DNA from: an uncultured Lentisphaeria bacterium
GTDB taxonomy: Bacteria; Verrucomicrobiota; Lentisphaeria; Victivallales; UBA1829
Assembly (NCBI GenBank): GCA_949287225.1
Contig: CASEFP010000014.1
Location: 1-64,000, forward strand
Length of the DNA: 64,000 nt
Reading direction: 5' to 3'
Positions 35,974 through 43,976 of this stretch are shown here, one piece after another. The notes under the pieces were generated by a model, which was not told where the DNA came from, ran no database searches, and was given only the letters and a program-made list of their open reading frames with translations. Numbering within the stretch: position 1 is the first letter of the stretch; every line of letters starts with the position of its first letter. The position numbers were made by a program, and so were the translations under genes.

Positions 35974-36722
35974 TGATTACGTTCCGCAATGTGGAAAAGT
36001 CGCTCGGGGGGCGCAAAATTCTGGACAAACTCTCCTTTCATGTGAACGAGGGCGAGACCTTCATGCTGGTCGGACCGTCAGGCACGGGGAAGTCGGTCAC
36101 GCTCTCGCACATCATCGGGCTGATGCGCCCGGATGCGGGGAGCGTGATCGTCGACGGCCTCCATGTGGAGACCATGCGCAGAAAGGAACTTGAATCGCTG
36201 CGGCTCCGGACAGGAATGCTCTTTCAGGGCGGCGCGCTGATGAACTGGATGAACATCTACGACAACGTCGCGCTGCCGCTTCGCGAACGCTACCGTTACA
36301 CGGAGGAGGAGATCCGGAAAAAGGTCATGGAGATCCTTGTCTTCCTGGAGCTGGAGGACTCCATGTACAAGATGCCCGGAGAAATTTCGGGAGGCATGGT
36401 GAAGCGGGCGGGCCTTGCACGGGCGGTGGTCTGCGAACCGAAGATCATGCTCTACGACGAGCCGACCTCCGGCCTCGACCCGGTGATGTCGCGCAAGATC
36501 GACGGACTGATCGACCTCCTGAAACGGGAGTTTCACATGACCTCGGTGGTGGTCACGCACGATCTGGTCAGCGCCCTGAACATCGGGGACACCGTAGCAA
36601 TGCTTTACGAGGGGCGGGTGATCGAGTGCGCGCCCCCGAAAACATTCATGAAAAGTGAAAATCCGCTTGTGAGGGAGTTCATCACGGCGCAATTCCATAC
36701 ACGAAAGGCTGGTGACTTATGA
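35973..36722 (+). CDS. mlaF: MlaF-type ABC transporter ATP-binding protein
   Basis: 249 residues. Walker A LVGPSGTGKSVTLSHI, Q-loop MLFQGGALMNWM, signature ISGGMVKRAGLARA (the GGM form typical of MlaF), Walker B IMLYDEPTSGLDPV, switch His VVVTHDL. Powers lipid movement with MlaE. Upstream overlap with mlaE by one base and downstream ATGA overlap with mlaD show a tight operon. Confidence 0.94.
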   Translation: MITFRNVEKSLGGRKILDKLSFHVNEGETFMLVGPSGTGKSVTLSHIIGLMRPDAGSVIVDGLHVETMRRKELESLRLRTGMLFQGGALMNWMNIYDNVALPLRERYRYTEEEIRKKVMEILVFLELEDSMYKMPGEISGGMVKRAGLARAVVCEPKIMLYDEPTSGLDPVMSRKIDGLIDLLKREFHMTSVVVTHDLVSALNIGDTVAMLYEGRVIECAPPKTFMKSENPLVREFITAQFHTRKAGDL

Positions 36723-37795
36723 ATCTGTTCAACCGGAAACGCAATCTGCTGCTGTCCGCGGAGTTCCTGACGGGACTCTTCTGCATCGGCGCGCTCTGCA
36801 TTCTCTTCTACTTCACGGTTATCATCCGGGGAAAGGATTACTTCGACACGCGGAAACACTTCTACATCTCCGCGCGCTTCCCGCACGCGAGCACGCTTGC
36901 CGTGAACGACAAGGTCAAGGTGATCGGCGTCGAGATGGGAACGGTGGACTCGCTGGAACTCGCGCCCGGCAACAACGCCGTCATCGTGAGGATGAAACTC
37001 CGCAGGGATATTCCGATCTACAAGGGATACGAAATGCTGATCCAGAACTCCTCGGTCTTCGGCGGCGCGTATGTGAACATCAATCCCGGAAAATCCGAAG
37101 GAGAGCCCCTGCCCCCGGACACGGTGTTTGACGGACTCCAGCCGATCGACATCATCAAGGAGGCGTCCGAACTGCTCGCGGCTTTCCGCGAGGATGAAAA
37201 ATATTTTCGCGAGGTGATTCTCGAAGGCGGCGTGCTGGAGAAGATCCGCGACGCCCTGAAAAGCCTGGAGAAAAACGCCGAAAATCTCAATGACATCTGC
37301 ACGGAAATCAAGGCAGGCAAAGGAACATTGGGAAAACTTTTCACAGATCCGGCTTTTTATGTGGATGCACAGAAAGCCTTCGTTGAACTTTCGGCGGTCT
37401 CGAAGAAATTCGACACGGTTCTTGCCGAGGTGCAGTCGGGTAAAGGAACGCTAGGCAAACTTCTGAATGACGAGGAGGCCTACCGTGAAATGACCTTTTT
37501 CATGAAAAACATGAATGCGTTCGCCGCGAAACTGAATGCGGACAAGGGGAGTCTGGCCAGACTCATGCTTGATGACGGGCGCTTCTATGAAAATCTGAAT
37601 TCGACTCTGGAAAATCTGGATAAGCTGGCAAAAATGATGAACAATGAAAAGGGGACGCTGAACCGCCTTCTGGTCGACGACTCCCTTTACAATGAAATGC
37701 GCGACACGGTCAAGGCGATCCGGTCCGCGGTGGACGATCTGCGGGAGATGGCGCCGGTCGCCACGTTCGGCAGCGTCCTGCTCGGCGCGCTCTGA
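36719..37795 (+). CDS. mlaD: MlaD-type MCE-domain lipid-binding protein with repeated C-terminal helices
   Basis: 358 residues. N-terminal membrane anchor (about 10-35). MCE domain about 45-130 (FPHASTLAVNDKVKVIGVEM, SSVFGGAYVNINPG). The C-terminal half is helical and carries four units with the motif GKGTLGKLL-x-D: at about residues 200, 240, 274 and 310 (the last two DKGSLARLM and EKGTLNRLL), each followed by Tyr and about 30 helical residues. Long C-terminal helices of MCE proteins form channels or needles in the periplasm. Part of the mla operon by 4-base overlap. Confidence 0.92.
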   Translation: MNLFNRKRNLLLSAEFLTGLFCIGALCILFYFTVIIRGKDYFDTRKHFYISARFPHASTLAVNDKVKVIGVEMGTVDSLELAPGNNAVIVRMKLRRDIPIYKGYEMLIQNSSVFGGAYVNINPGKSEGEPLPPDTVFDGLQPIDIIKEASELLAAFREDEKYFREVILEGGVLEKIRDALKSLEKNAENLNDICTEIKAGKGTLGKLFTDPAFYVDAQKAFVELSAVSKKFDTVLAEVQSGKGTLGKLLNDEEAYREMTFFMKNMNAFAAKLNADKGSLARLMLDDGRFYENLNSTLENLDKLAKMMNNEKGTLNRLLVDDSLYNEMRDTVKAIRSAVDDLREMAPVATFGSVLLGAL

Positions 37796-37834
37796 TGCTT
37801 GTTGATTAATCAAAATATTTATGGAGGAAACAGA

Positions 37835-38389
37835 ATGAAAACGTCCCGAATCCTGTCCGTCCTTGCCGCCGGAATCACTGCCGTCTTTCTGACCGGCGCA
37901 ACCTCGTGTGAGGAGGCGCTCAACAATCCTGACGCCTATTTCGACAATGAGATTGACCAGACGCCGAGCTATGTCATTACTCTGCATGACATTATCAAAT
38001 ACCGGCGCGGCGACATGATGGAAAAGGAGGTTGAGTCCTTTTCCGGCGGAACGGTCTGCGTCAACCGCAACTCCTACTTGCATTCGCGTGACATCATGAA
38101 AATCGGAATGGTGCAGAGAAAGAGTGATCCGGAATTCTTTGATCTTGTCATCACGCTGACGGAACGCGGACAGAGAATCTGGAGTGCCCTCTCGGTCAAT
38201 ATGCGGGCGAAAGGCAGTGCCACGGAACTTGCTTTCATTATCGACGGGATGTACTACCGCTCCTTCAAACCGGAATTGATCACGGATAACGAAACCATGG
38301 TTGTGACGATTGAGGGTCCGTTTGATCCGGCGACGGCGAACGGACTTGTCAAGAACGCCGAACGCAACTATAAGATCTTCAATAAATAA
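37835..38389 (+). CDS. Small exported SecD-P1-like protein, function unknown
   Basis: 184 residues. A signal sequence ends near LTGATSC, a lipobox-like site with Cys at about residue 25. The mature part contains FFDLVITLTERGQRIWSALS and ELAFIIDGMYYRSF, followed by MVVTIEGPFDPATANGLVKN. This order (ITLTxxG, aliphatic IDG, IEGxF, A-x-x-L) resembles the periplasmic head subdomain of SecD, but the rest of SecD is absent. The resemblance is read by eye. GGAGG is seven bases before the ATG. It follows MlaD by 39 bases and is the last gene of the unit, so a role in the same envelope pathway is likely but not proven. Confidence 0.6.
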   Translation: MKTSRILSVLAAGITAVFLTGATSCEEALNNPDAYFDNEIDQTPSYVITLHDIIKYRRGDMMEKEVESFSGGTVCVNRNSYLHSRDIMKIGMVQRKSDPEFFDLVITLTERGQRIWSALSVNMRAKGSATELAFIIDGMYYRSFKPELITDNETMVVTIEGPFDPATANGLVKNAERNYKIFNK

Positions 38390-38477
38390 CGGAAAAATGC
38401 AACGCATTTTCCCGGGGTCAAGGGTCCGCCCCGGGGAAACGGAAAAATGCAACGCATTTTTCTCGGGGTCAAGGGTC
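38389..38477 (+). terminator. Twin terminator-like direct repeats
   Basis: Two near-identical copies of ~37 bases start at 38389 and 38439. Each carries AAAAATGC-AAC-GCATTTT, a stem with a T-rich end, followed by CGGGGTCAAGGGTC. The first sits right on the stop codon of the last mla-unit gene and probably ends that transcript. Further stems follow: CCCGGGG...CCCCGGG (38411-38436) and CAAGGGTC...GACCCTTG (38470-38489). Confidence 0.6.
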
Positions 38478-38489
38478 GCTGACCCTTGT

Positions 38490-38529
38490 GCGGTCCAGCT
38501 GCATAAGCTGGTCGCGCGGAGCGCGAAAT
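38490..38529 (+). repeat. Left arm of a 40-base imperfect inverted repeat
   Basis: This 40-base stretch matches the reverse complement of 38773-38812 at 36 of 40 positions. The arm itself contains the palindrome CCAGCTGCATAAGCTGG. 243 bases separate the two arms. Confidence 0.7.
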
Positions 38530-38772
38530 CTCCCCCGGCGGCGGTTCCACCCGCTCAAGGACGAGAAGCGAAGCTTCGAGAGCCGCCGGCACAGCGCATA
38601 ACCTCGGAGACGCGCTGGAGATCTCGAACACAATTAATTGGTGAAAAAACTCTCCCCCAGGTAATGGGAAATGTGCCGGATAGAGATCTGGCGCTTTGCT
38701 GTTTTTCTTAATAAAAAAAGAAATGCGAAAATATTTTTCGCAATCAAGGGCTTGTTTCTTGTCGTGCTTTTT

Positions 38773-38812
38773 ATTTCGTGCTGCGCACGACCAGCTTACG
38801 CAGCTGGACCGC
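38773..38812 (-). repeat. Right arm of the 40-base imperfect inverted repeat
   Basis: Inverted partner of 38490-38529. Between the arms are further stems: CCGGCGGC (38535-38542)/GCCGCCGG (38582-38589) and GCGAAAA/TTTTCGC near 38722-38740. No transposase or open frame lies inside, so a non-autonomous element or a folded RNA are both possible. Confidence 0.7.
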
Positions 38813-38837
38813 GGCAGGACTGAGAGGAGAGCACGAA

Positions 38838-38925
38838 TCAAAATTGCTGGCGCAATTTTTTTATTGCGCAGCTGCGCGCGCATTTTTTTTATTGCGCTGC
38901 TGCGCGCGCATTTTTTATTTTTTTT
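38838..38925 (+). repeat. Tandem terminator-like hairpins next to asnB
   Basis: AAAATTGC/GCAATTTT near 38840-38860 followed by a T-run, then two near copies of ATTGCGC(AG/TG)CTGCGCGCGCATTTTTT separated by about 30 bases. The last ends at the asnB stop. They can serve as terminators for both converging transcripts. Confidence 0.6.
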
Positions 38926-40819
38926 ACGCATCCGCAAGAAACAATTCCAGCACAAGCGCGGAAAACAAGAAATAACTGTAATCCATCCTCTTTTCCTGAT
39001 GCGCACACAAAACCCGTTCCAATCCGTTCTTATCAAAAATCTGTTTCCGGACGCAGACTCCATCCAGCAGCCGCTCCCGAAGCAGATCACGCCACTCATT
39101 CCGGAACCATGCGGCAAGCGGAACCCCGAACCCGCGTTTCCCCCTGCGCGCAAGCCCCTCCGGAAGATATCTGCCGAAGGCGTCCGCCAGAATCCGTTTA
39201 CGCACCCCGTCCTTCTCCTTGAATTCATAGGGATACAGACACGAAAGTTTCACCACCTTGTAATCCAGGAACGGAGAACGCACCTCCAGCGACGCACTCA
39301 TCGACGCAACATCCACCTTTTTCAGAATGTCCTCGCGCAGATAACTGAGGATGTCCACTTCCGAAGCCCGCTCGGAAGGATTCGCCGAAAACGCATTCCG
39401 GTAAAATTCCTCCGTAAAGGTCTCCAGCGTCGGATGCACATTCGCAAACACCTTCCCGCAGACAGTATGCTTGAGCGCCTCGTCAGTCCGGGAGAGAATC
39501 CCGAAATAACGTTCCGCACCGGAAGCCGCCGCCCCACGGAGGAAGCGTTTGCCGCGCGCCCATTTCTGGCGCTCGTTCCCGATATTCGGGATCATCGCGG
39601 CAGCAAGGCGGAACAGCGGACGCCGAACCGCTTCCGGCACAGAATCAAACTTGCCCAGATAACGCAGTGCAAGATAACGCTCATAACCGCCGAAAAGCTC
39701 GTCCGCGCCGTCCCCGCTCAATGCAACCGTGACCTCCTCACGCGCGAAACTGCTCAAAAGGTAAGTCGGAATCATTGATGCGTCGGCAAAGGGCTCCCCG
39801 AACTGTTTCACCAGAAAAGAAAGAGATTCAAAATTACACGGATTCACAACCTTCACGCGGTGCTCAAAACCATAACGGGCGAATTTCCCGATGTGCGCGG
39901 CAGTCGCGGCGGCGGCCTCCCGTTCGTCATAAGACTGATCCTCGAAGCCGATCGTATAGCATTTAAGCGGAGATTCCATCTGTTCCGCGGCAAGTCCCGC
40001 AATGATGGCGGAATCAAGCCCGCCGGAGAGAAACACCCCCAGCGGCACATCGGCAATCAGCCGGTCACGCACCGAAGCCGTCACGACGGAAGCAAGTTCC
40101 CTGCAGGCGTCCGCATAAGGCTGAGTTGTTTTCTTCGTGAAATCAGGTTCCCAGTACCGGGTTTTCTGGAAATGGCGGCGCGGCCCTTCGGAATGAAACG
40201 AGAACGTATGCCCCGGCGCAATCTGGCGGATCTGCTTGTAAACCGTTCCCGTCGGCACATACTGGAGCGAGAGATAGTCCCACAGCGCCTGTTCATCGAG
40301 CTGCTGTTTCACGAACGGAAGCTGTTTCAGCGCATTGATCGAGCTTGCAAATGCAAAATGGGCCGCGTCCCGGTAGCAGTAAAGCGGCTTGATTCCCATG
40401 CGGTCGCGCGCAAGAATCATAAGACCGAGTTTCGTATCATAGAGCGCGAAAGCGAAAAAGCCGTCGAGATGCTGGATAAAAGCACTTCCGCACTCCTCAT
40501 AGAGGTGGAGGATCACCTCGGTGTCGCTCTGCGTCCGGAACTGGTGCCCCCGTTCGAGAAGCGTATTGCGAAGCGCGCGGTAGTTGAAGATTTCGCCGTT
40601 GCAGACCACCCAGAGCGTGCAGTCCTCATTGCAGATCGGCTGTCCGCCGGTTTCGAGGTCAATCACCGAAAGACGGGTGTGACCGATTCCCGTATTGTAA
40701 TTGATGAAGATGTCGCGCCCGTCCGGTCCGCGCAATGCCATCGTGTCCAGCATTTTATACAGCAGTTCCGGATCCGGTTCGGCAAAATCAAAGTTCACAT
40801 AGCCGGCGATTCCACACAT
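38924..40819 (-). CDS. asnB: Glutamine-hydrolysing asparagine synthase
   Basis: 631 residues. The N-terminal class II amidotransferase begins MCGIAGYVNF with catalytic Cys2; NGEIFNY and the DTEVILHLYEE segment follow. The synthase domain has the ATP loop FLSGGLDSAIIA (about residue 255) and SGDGADELFGGYERYL (about residue 363). Makes asparagine from aspartate, glutamine and ATP; the long-form family includes members that amidate other carboxylates during cell-wall or polysaccharide assembly. The start lies inside the last 25 bases of the GSCFA gene, so the pair is coupled. Confidence 0.92.
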   Translation of the reverse strand: MCGIAGYVNFDFAEPDPELLYKMLDTMALRGPDGRDIFINYNTGIGHTRLSVIDLETGGQPICNEDCTLWVVCNGEIFNYRALRNTLLERGHQFRTQSDTEVILHLYEECGSAFIQHLDGFFAFALYDTKLGLMILARDRMGIKPLYCYRDAAHFAFASSINALKQLPFVKQQLDEQALWDYLSLQYVPTGTVYKQIRQIAPGHTFSFHSEGPRRHFQKTRYWEPDFTKKTTQPYADACRELASVVTASVRDRLIADVPLGVFLSGGLDSAIIAGLAAEQMESPLKCYTIGFEDQSYDEREAAAATAAHIGKFARYGFEHRVKVVNPCNFESLSFLVKQFGEPFADASMIPTYLLSSFAREEVTVALSGDGADELFGGYERYLALRYLGKFDSVPEAVRRPLFRLAAAMIPNIGNERQKWARGKRFLRGAAASGAERYFGILSRTDEALKHTVCGKVFANVHPTLETFTEEFYRNAFSANPSERASEVDILSYLREDILKKVDVASMSASLEVRSPFLDYKVVKLSCLYPYEFKEKDGVRKRILADAFGRYLPEGLARRGKRGFGVPLAAWFRNEWRDLLRERLLDGVCVRKQIFDKNGLERVLCAHQEKRMDYSYFLFSALVLELFLADA

Positions 40820-41706
40820 TTCTTCCTCCCATTCTCCTGATGCAGCGATGAAGCAAGACGTTTTCTCCCCTCGGCAAGCTTCCGCACTCCTTCGGGTCCA
40901 AAACAGGTTGCTGCAAAACTGTCGGCAAGCATCCGCACCGTCGCAGGAGCCGGATGCACCAGATCTTCTTTGTAAAAACGATAATCGCGCAGTTCGTCCA
41001 TGACGATTTCATACGCGGGAAAATACGCACAGTCCCGTTCGGATTCGCATGTCTCGTGAATCGCGGTCAGCAGCAGCGCCTTGCTCCGCGCGTTCAGCAC
41101 CGGATCCCCCGGATAGTGGCGGACGGGCGAAAGCGTGAACAGCACCGGAGCCGTTTCATTGCAGCATCGGAACGCGCATACGATCCGTTTCAGGCTTTCA
41201 AGGCACTCGCCGGCGGTCAGGAGGCGCCGGGAAAATTCCGTCCCCGGCACCTTGTGGCAGTTCGCGACAATGCGGTGCAAACGCTTTTCCACGTAAACCA
41301 CGGCGGATGAGACGGTGACAATCAGAATCCCCGCCTTGCAGAGCACCTCGCGGAACTGCTGCGCGGCGCGATTGCAGCTGGAGACGGCCTCCCCGCACGT
41401 TTCCGCCGAGAAGCTCCCGTGATGCAGCCACGAGTGCCAGAGTCCGTTGAAGAGAAAAAACTCCTTCTCCGTGTAAGGCGGTCCGCCGGCAACACGCTCC
41501 AGAGCATCGGCGATCGAAACGGGATTGTAGAGAATGCCGTTGGGATTCTGCGCACCATGAAACCCGCAGGCAAAGAGTTCGGAAACAAGCTCGGCGGAAA
41601 AACACGAGCCGACAGAGGCGATCCACGCTTCCGCGGAAAGTTTCGGATAATCCCAGCGGACGTTGACGCGCAGGGTCGGCGGACGGGTGTAATCGACGCT
41701 ATTCAC
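40795..41706 (-). CDS. GSCFA-domain protein (SGNH-like hydrolase)
   Basis: 303 residues. The namesake motif is ASVGSCFSAELVSELFACG near residue 31, followed by QNPNGILYNPVSIADAL; these match the GSCFA family, which shares features with SGNH esterases and is common in Bacteroidota and PVC bacteria. Later segments LFTLSPVRHYPGDPVLNARSKA and YFPAYEIVMDELRDYRFYK contain the usual Ser/His/Asp region. The substrate is unknown. It overlaps recD2 by 4 bases upstream and asnB by 25 bases downstream, suggesting one transcript. Confidence 0.87.
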   Translation of the reverse strand: MNSVDYTRPPTLRVNVRWDYPKLSAEAWIASVGSCFSAELVSELFACGFHGAQNPNGILYNPVSIADALERVAGGPPYTEKEFFLFNGLWHSWLHHGSFSAETCGEAVSSCNRAAQQFREVLCKAGILIVTVSSAVVYVEKRLHRIVANCHKVPGTEFSRRLLTAGECLESLKRIVCAFRCCNETAPVLFTLSPVRHYPGDPVLNARSKALLLTAIHETCESERDCAYFPAYEIVMDELRDYRFYKEDLVHPAPATVRMLADSFAATCFGPEGVRKLAEGRKRLASSLHQENGRKKCVESPAM

Positions 41707-43943
41707 GGCTCCGCTCCTTTCGCGCGGAAAGCATCCGCCAGTCTCTCGTTCAGAAGCGAATGCCTCGGCTCGCGCACAGCGTTGCGCACCGCCATCGAAA
41801 CGGCTTTTCTGGAGCCGACCAGCACCATCAGCTTCTTTGCGCGGGTCATGCCGGTATAGAGGAGGTTCCGCTGGAGCATCATATAGTGCTGGGGTAGAAT
41901 CGGCATGATCACAACGGGGAATTCACTGCCCTGCGATTTGTGAATCGTGACGGCATAGGCGAGCGTGAGCTGTTCGGCATCCTCAAAGGCGTAGGTGACG
42001 TCATTCGTATCGTAGCGGACGATGAATTCGGAATCCGAGTGCCGGATCGCAAGAATACGTCCCATGTCGCCGTTGAACACTCCCTTGTCATAGTTGTTGG
42101 TGATCTGCATGACGCGGTCGCCGAGCCGGAACGTCCGCCCGGAAGCGGAAAAGGCAAGGCGGCTGTCGCCGTTCAGAAGGCTTTGCAGAGACTCGTTCAT
42201 TGCAATCGTCCCGCAGGCGCCCCGGTTCATCGGGGTGATGAGCTGGATGTCGGTTTTCGGGTCAAACTGGAAACGCGCGGGAATGCGGTCGAGAATCATG
42301 CGCCTGATCACATCCTCGGCCTCGGCGGGATCCTCCTTTTCGATCCAGTAAAAGTCCGCGAGCTCGTTTTTCGGATAGACGAGCCCTTCGTCGGGCATTC
42401 TCCCGGCATTGACGTTGTGGGCGGCGCGGATGATCCCGCTTCCCGCCCCCTGCCGGAAAATCCGCGTGAGGCGCGAAACGGGAACCAGTCCTGAGGAGAT
42501 CAGGTCGTTCAGCACGTTTCCGGGGCCGACGGAGGGCAGCTGATCGGCGTCCCCGACCAGAATGACGCAGGCGCCGGGACGCACCGCGCGGAAAAACGCC
42601 ACGGAGAGCGGCAGATCCAGCATCGAAACCTCGTCGAGCACATAGAGTTCATAGGGCAGCGGATTGGCGCGCCCGTGGACGAAACGGTGTTCGGCGGGCT
42701 CCCATTTGAGCAGCCGATGGATCGTGCTCGCGGCAATGCCGGTCGTCTCGGAAAGGCGTTTGGCGGCGCGTCCGGTCGGCGCGGCAAGCACAAGATGCAC
42801 TTTCGCGGCCTTCGCGCGCCGGACAATCTCCGAAACGACGGTTGTCTTGCCGACACCGGGGCCGCCGGTGATGATCGAAAACGCCGATCCTCCGGCGGTC
42901 TCGACGGCGCGGAGCTGTTCGTCGCTGAACATCGAATCCTGCGGCGTACGGTATTTGAGAATGACATTTCCGAAATGCCGTTCCCGCAAGGCCAGATTCG
43001 CAATCAGTTTCGGGAGCTCCTCCTCGCAGCGGAGGAGGCCTGGTTCGTAGACCATCTCCACCCCGGAATGCGAACGCCGGACCGCGGCAAGTTCTTCGGC
43101 AAGCGCGGCGGAGAGCGCCAGTTCGGCGGCGGGCTCTTCCACATCCAGCAGACGCGCGAGCGTCTGAAGGAACTCGGCGCGCGGCATGCAGACGTGTCCG
43201 GCAAGGCGGATCTGCGACAGCGCGTAGGTCACCCCCGATTTCAGGCGCATGACATCGGATTTCCCGATCCCCGCCTTCTCCGCGATCCGGTCCGCCATCA
43301 GGAAGCCGATCCCGTCGATGTCCGATGCGAGACGGTAGGGATCCTTCCGGACGATTTCGGCGCACTCATTGCCGTAGTTGTTATAGATTCTGTTGAAATA
43401 CGCGGGCGTCACGCCGAGACTCTGGAGGGAGATCTGGAGATTGCGCTTCTCGGCGTTCGCGCCCCAGGACTTCCGGATCGCTTCGATGCGTTTCCGCCCG
43501 AGCCCGGGGACTTCGTTCAGCCGGACCGACGCATTGTCCAGAACCTCCAGCGTCTGCGCGCCGAAGGTTCTGACAATATCCTTCGCGTATTTCGGGCCGA
43601 CTCCCTTGATGATGCCGGAAGCCAGATACTTTTCAATCCCCTCCGTGGTCGTCGGAAGGGTGAACGACCATGATTCCGCCTTCAGGCGGCGGCCGTGCTC
43701 CTTGTGAAACTCCCATCTGCCCGTGACCTCGATCCCCTGCCCCGCGTAAGCGCCCGTGATCGGGCCGCGGACACAGTGAAGATTGCCCTGCGCGTCCCGG
43801 ATGCTCAACACACAGTAGGCTCCGTCCTCGCTCTGAAAGAGCAGTTTCTCCACTTCGCCGCGCAGCGTCGTCTCCGTGACGCTTCCATCCGGGGACGAAG
43901 CATCCGGCGCATTCGGCAGCGAAGCGGATTCCAGTTCAGACAT
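41703..43943 (-). CDS. recD2: RecD2-type 5'-3' DNA helicase
   Basis: 746 residues. N-terminal OB-like region, then a helix-hairpin-helix set (LNEVPGLGRKRIEAIRKSW), characteristic of RecD2 rather than RecBCD-RecD. SF1B helicase motifs: I in ITGGPGVGKTTVVSEIVRRA (about residue 358), II in YVLDEVSMLDL, III in LVGDADQLPSVGPG, and VI in TIHKSQGSEFPVVIMP and YTGMTRAKKLMVLVG near the C-terminus. It acts in repair or mutation avoidance. The gene heads the GSCFA-asnB unit by a 4-base overlap. Confidence 0.95.
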   Translation of the reverse strand: MSELESASLPNAPDASSPDGSVTETTLRGEVEKLLFQSEDGAYCVLSIRDAQGNLHCVRGPITGAYAGQGIEVTGRWEFHKEHGRRLKAESWSFTLPTTTEGIEKYLASGIIKGVGPKYAKDIVRTFGAQTLEVLDNASVRLNEVPGLGRKRIEAIRKSWGANAEKRNLQISLQSLGVTPAYFNRIYNNYGNECAEIVRKDPYRLASDIDGIGFLMADRIAEKAGIGKSDVMRLKSGVTYALSQIRLAGHVCMPRAEFLQTLARLLDVEEPAAELALSAALAEELAAVRRSHSGVEMVYEPGLLRCEEELPKLIANLALRERHFGNVILKYRTPQDSMFSDEQLRAVETAGGSAFSIITGGPGVGKTTVVSEIVRRAKAAKVHLVLAAPTGRAAKRLSETTGIAASTIHRLLKWEPAEHRFVHGRANPLPYELYVLDEVSMLDLPLSVAFFRAVRPGACVILVGDADQLPSVGPGNVLNDLISSGLVPVSRLTRIFRQGAGSGIIRAAHNVNAGRMPDEGLVYPKNELADFYWIEKEDPAEAEDVIRRMILDRIPARFQFDPKTDIQLITPMNRGACGTIAMNESLQSLLNGDSRLAFSASGRTFRLGDRVMQITNNYDKGVFNGDMGRILAIRHSDSEFIVRYDTNDVTYAFEDAEQLTLAYAVTIHKSQGSEFPVVIMPILPQHYMMLQRNLLYTGMTRAKKLMVLVGSRKAVSMAVRNAVREPRHSLLNERLADAFRAKGAEP

Positions 43944-43976
43944 TTCTGCTCCTTCTTTGAGCGGGATCTCCGGGAA

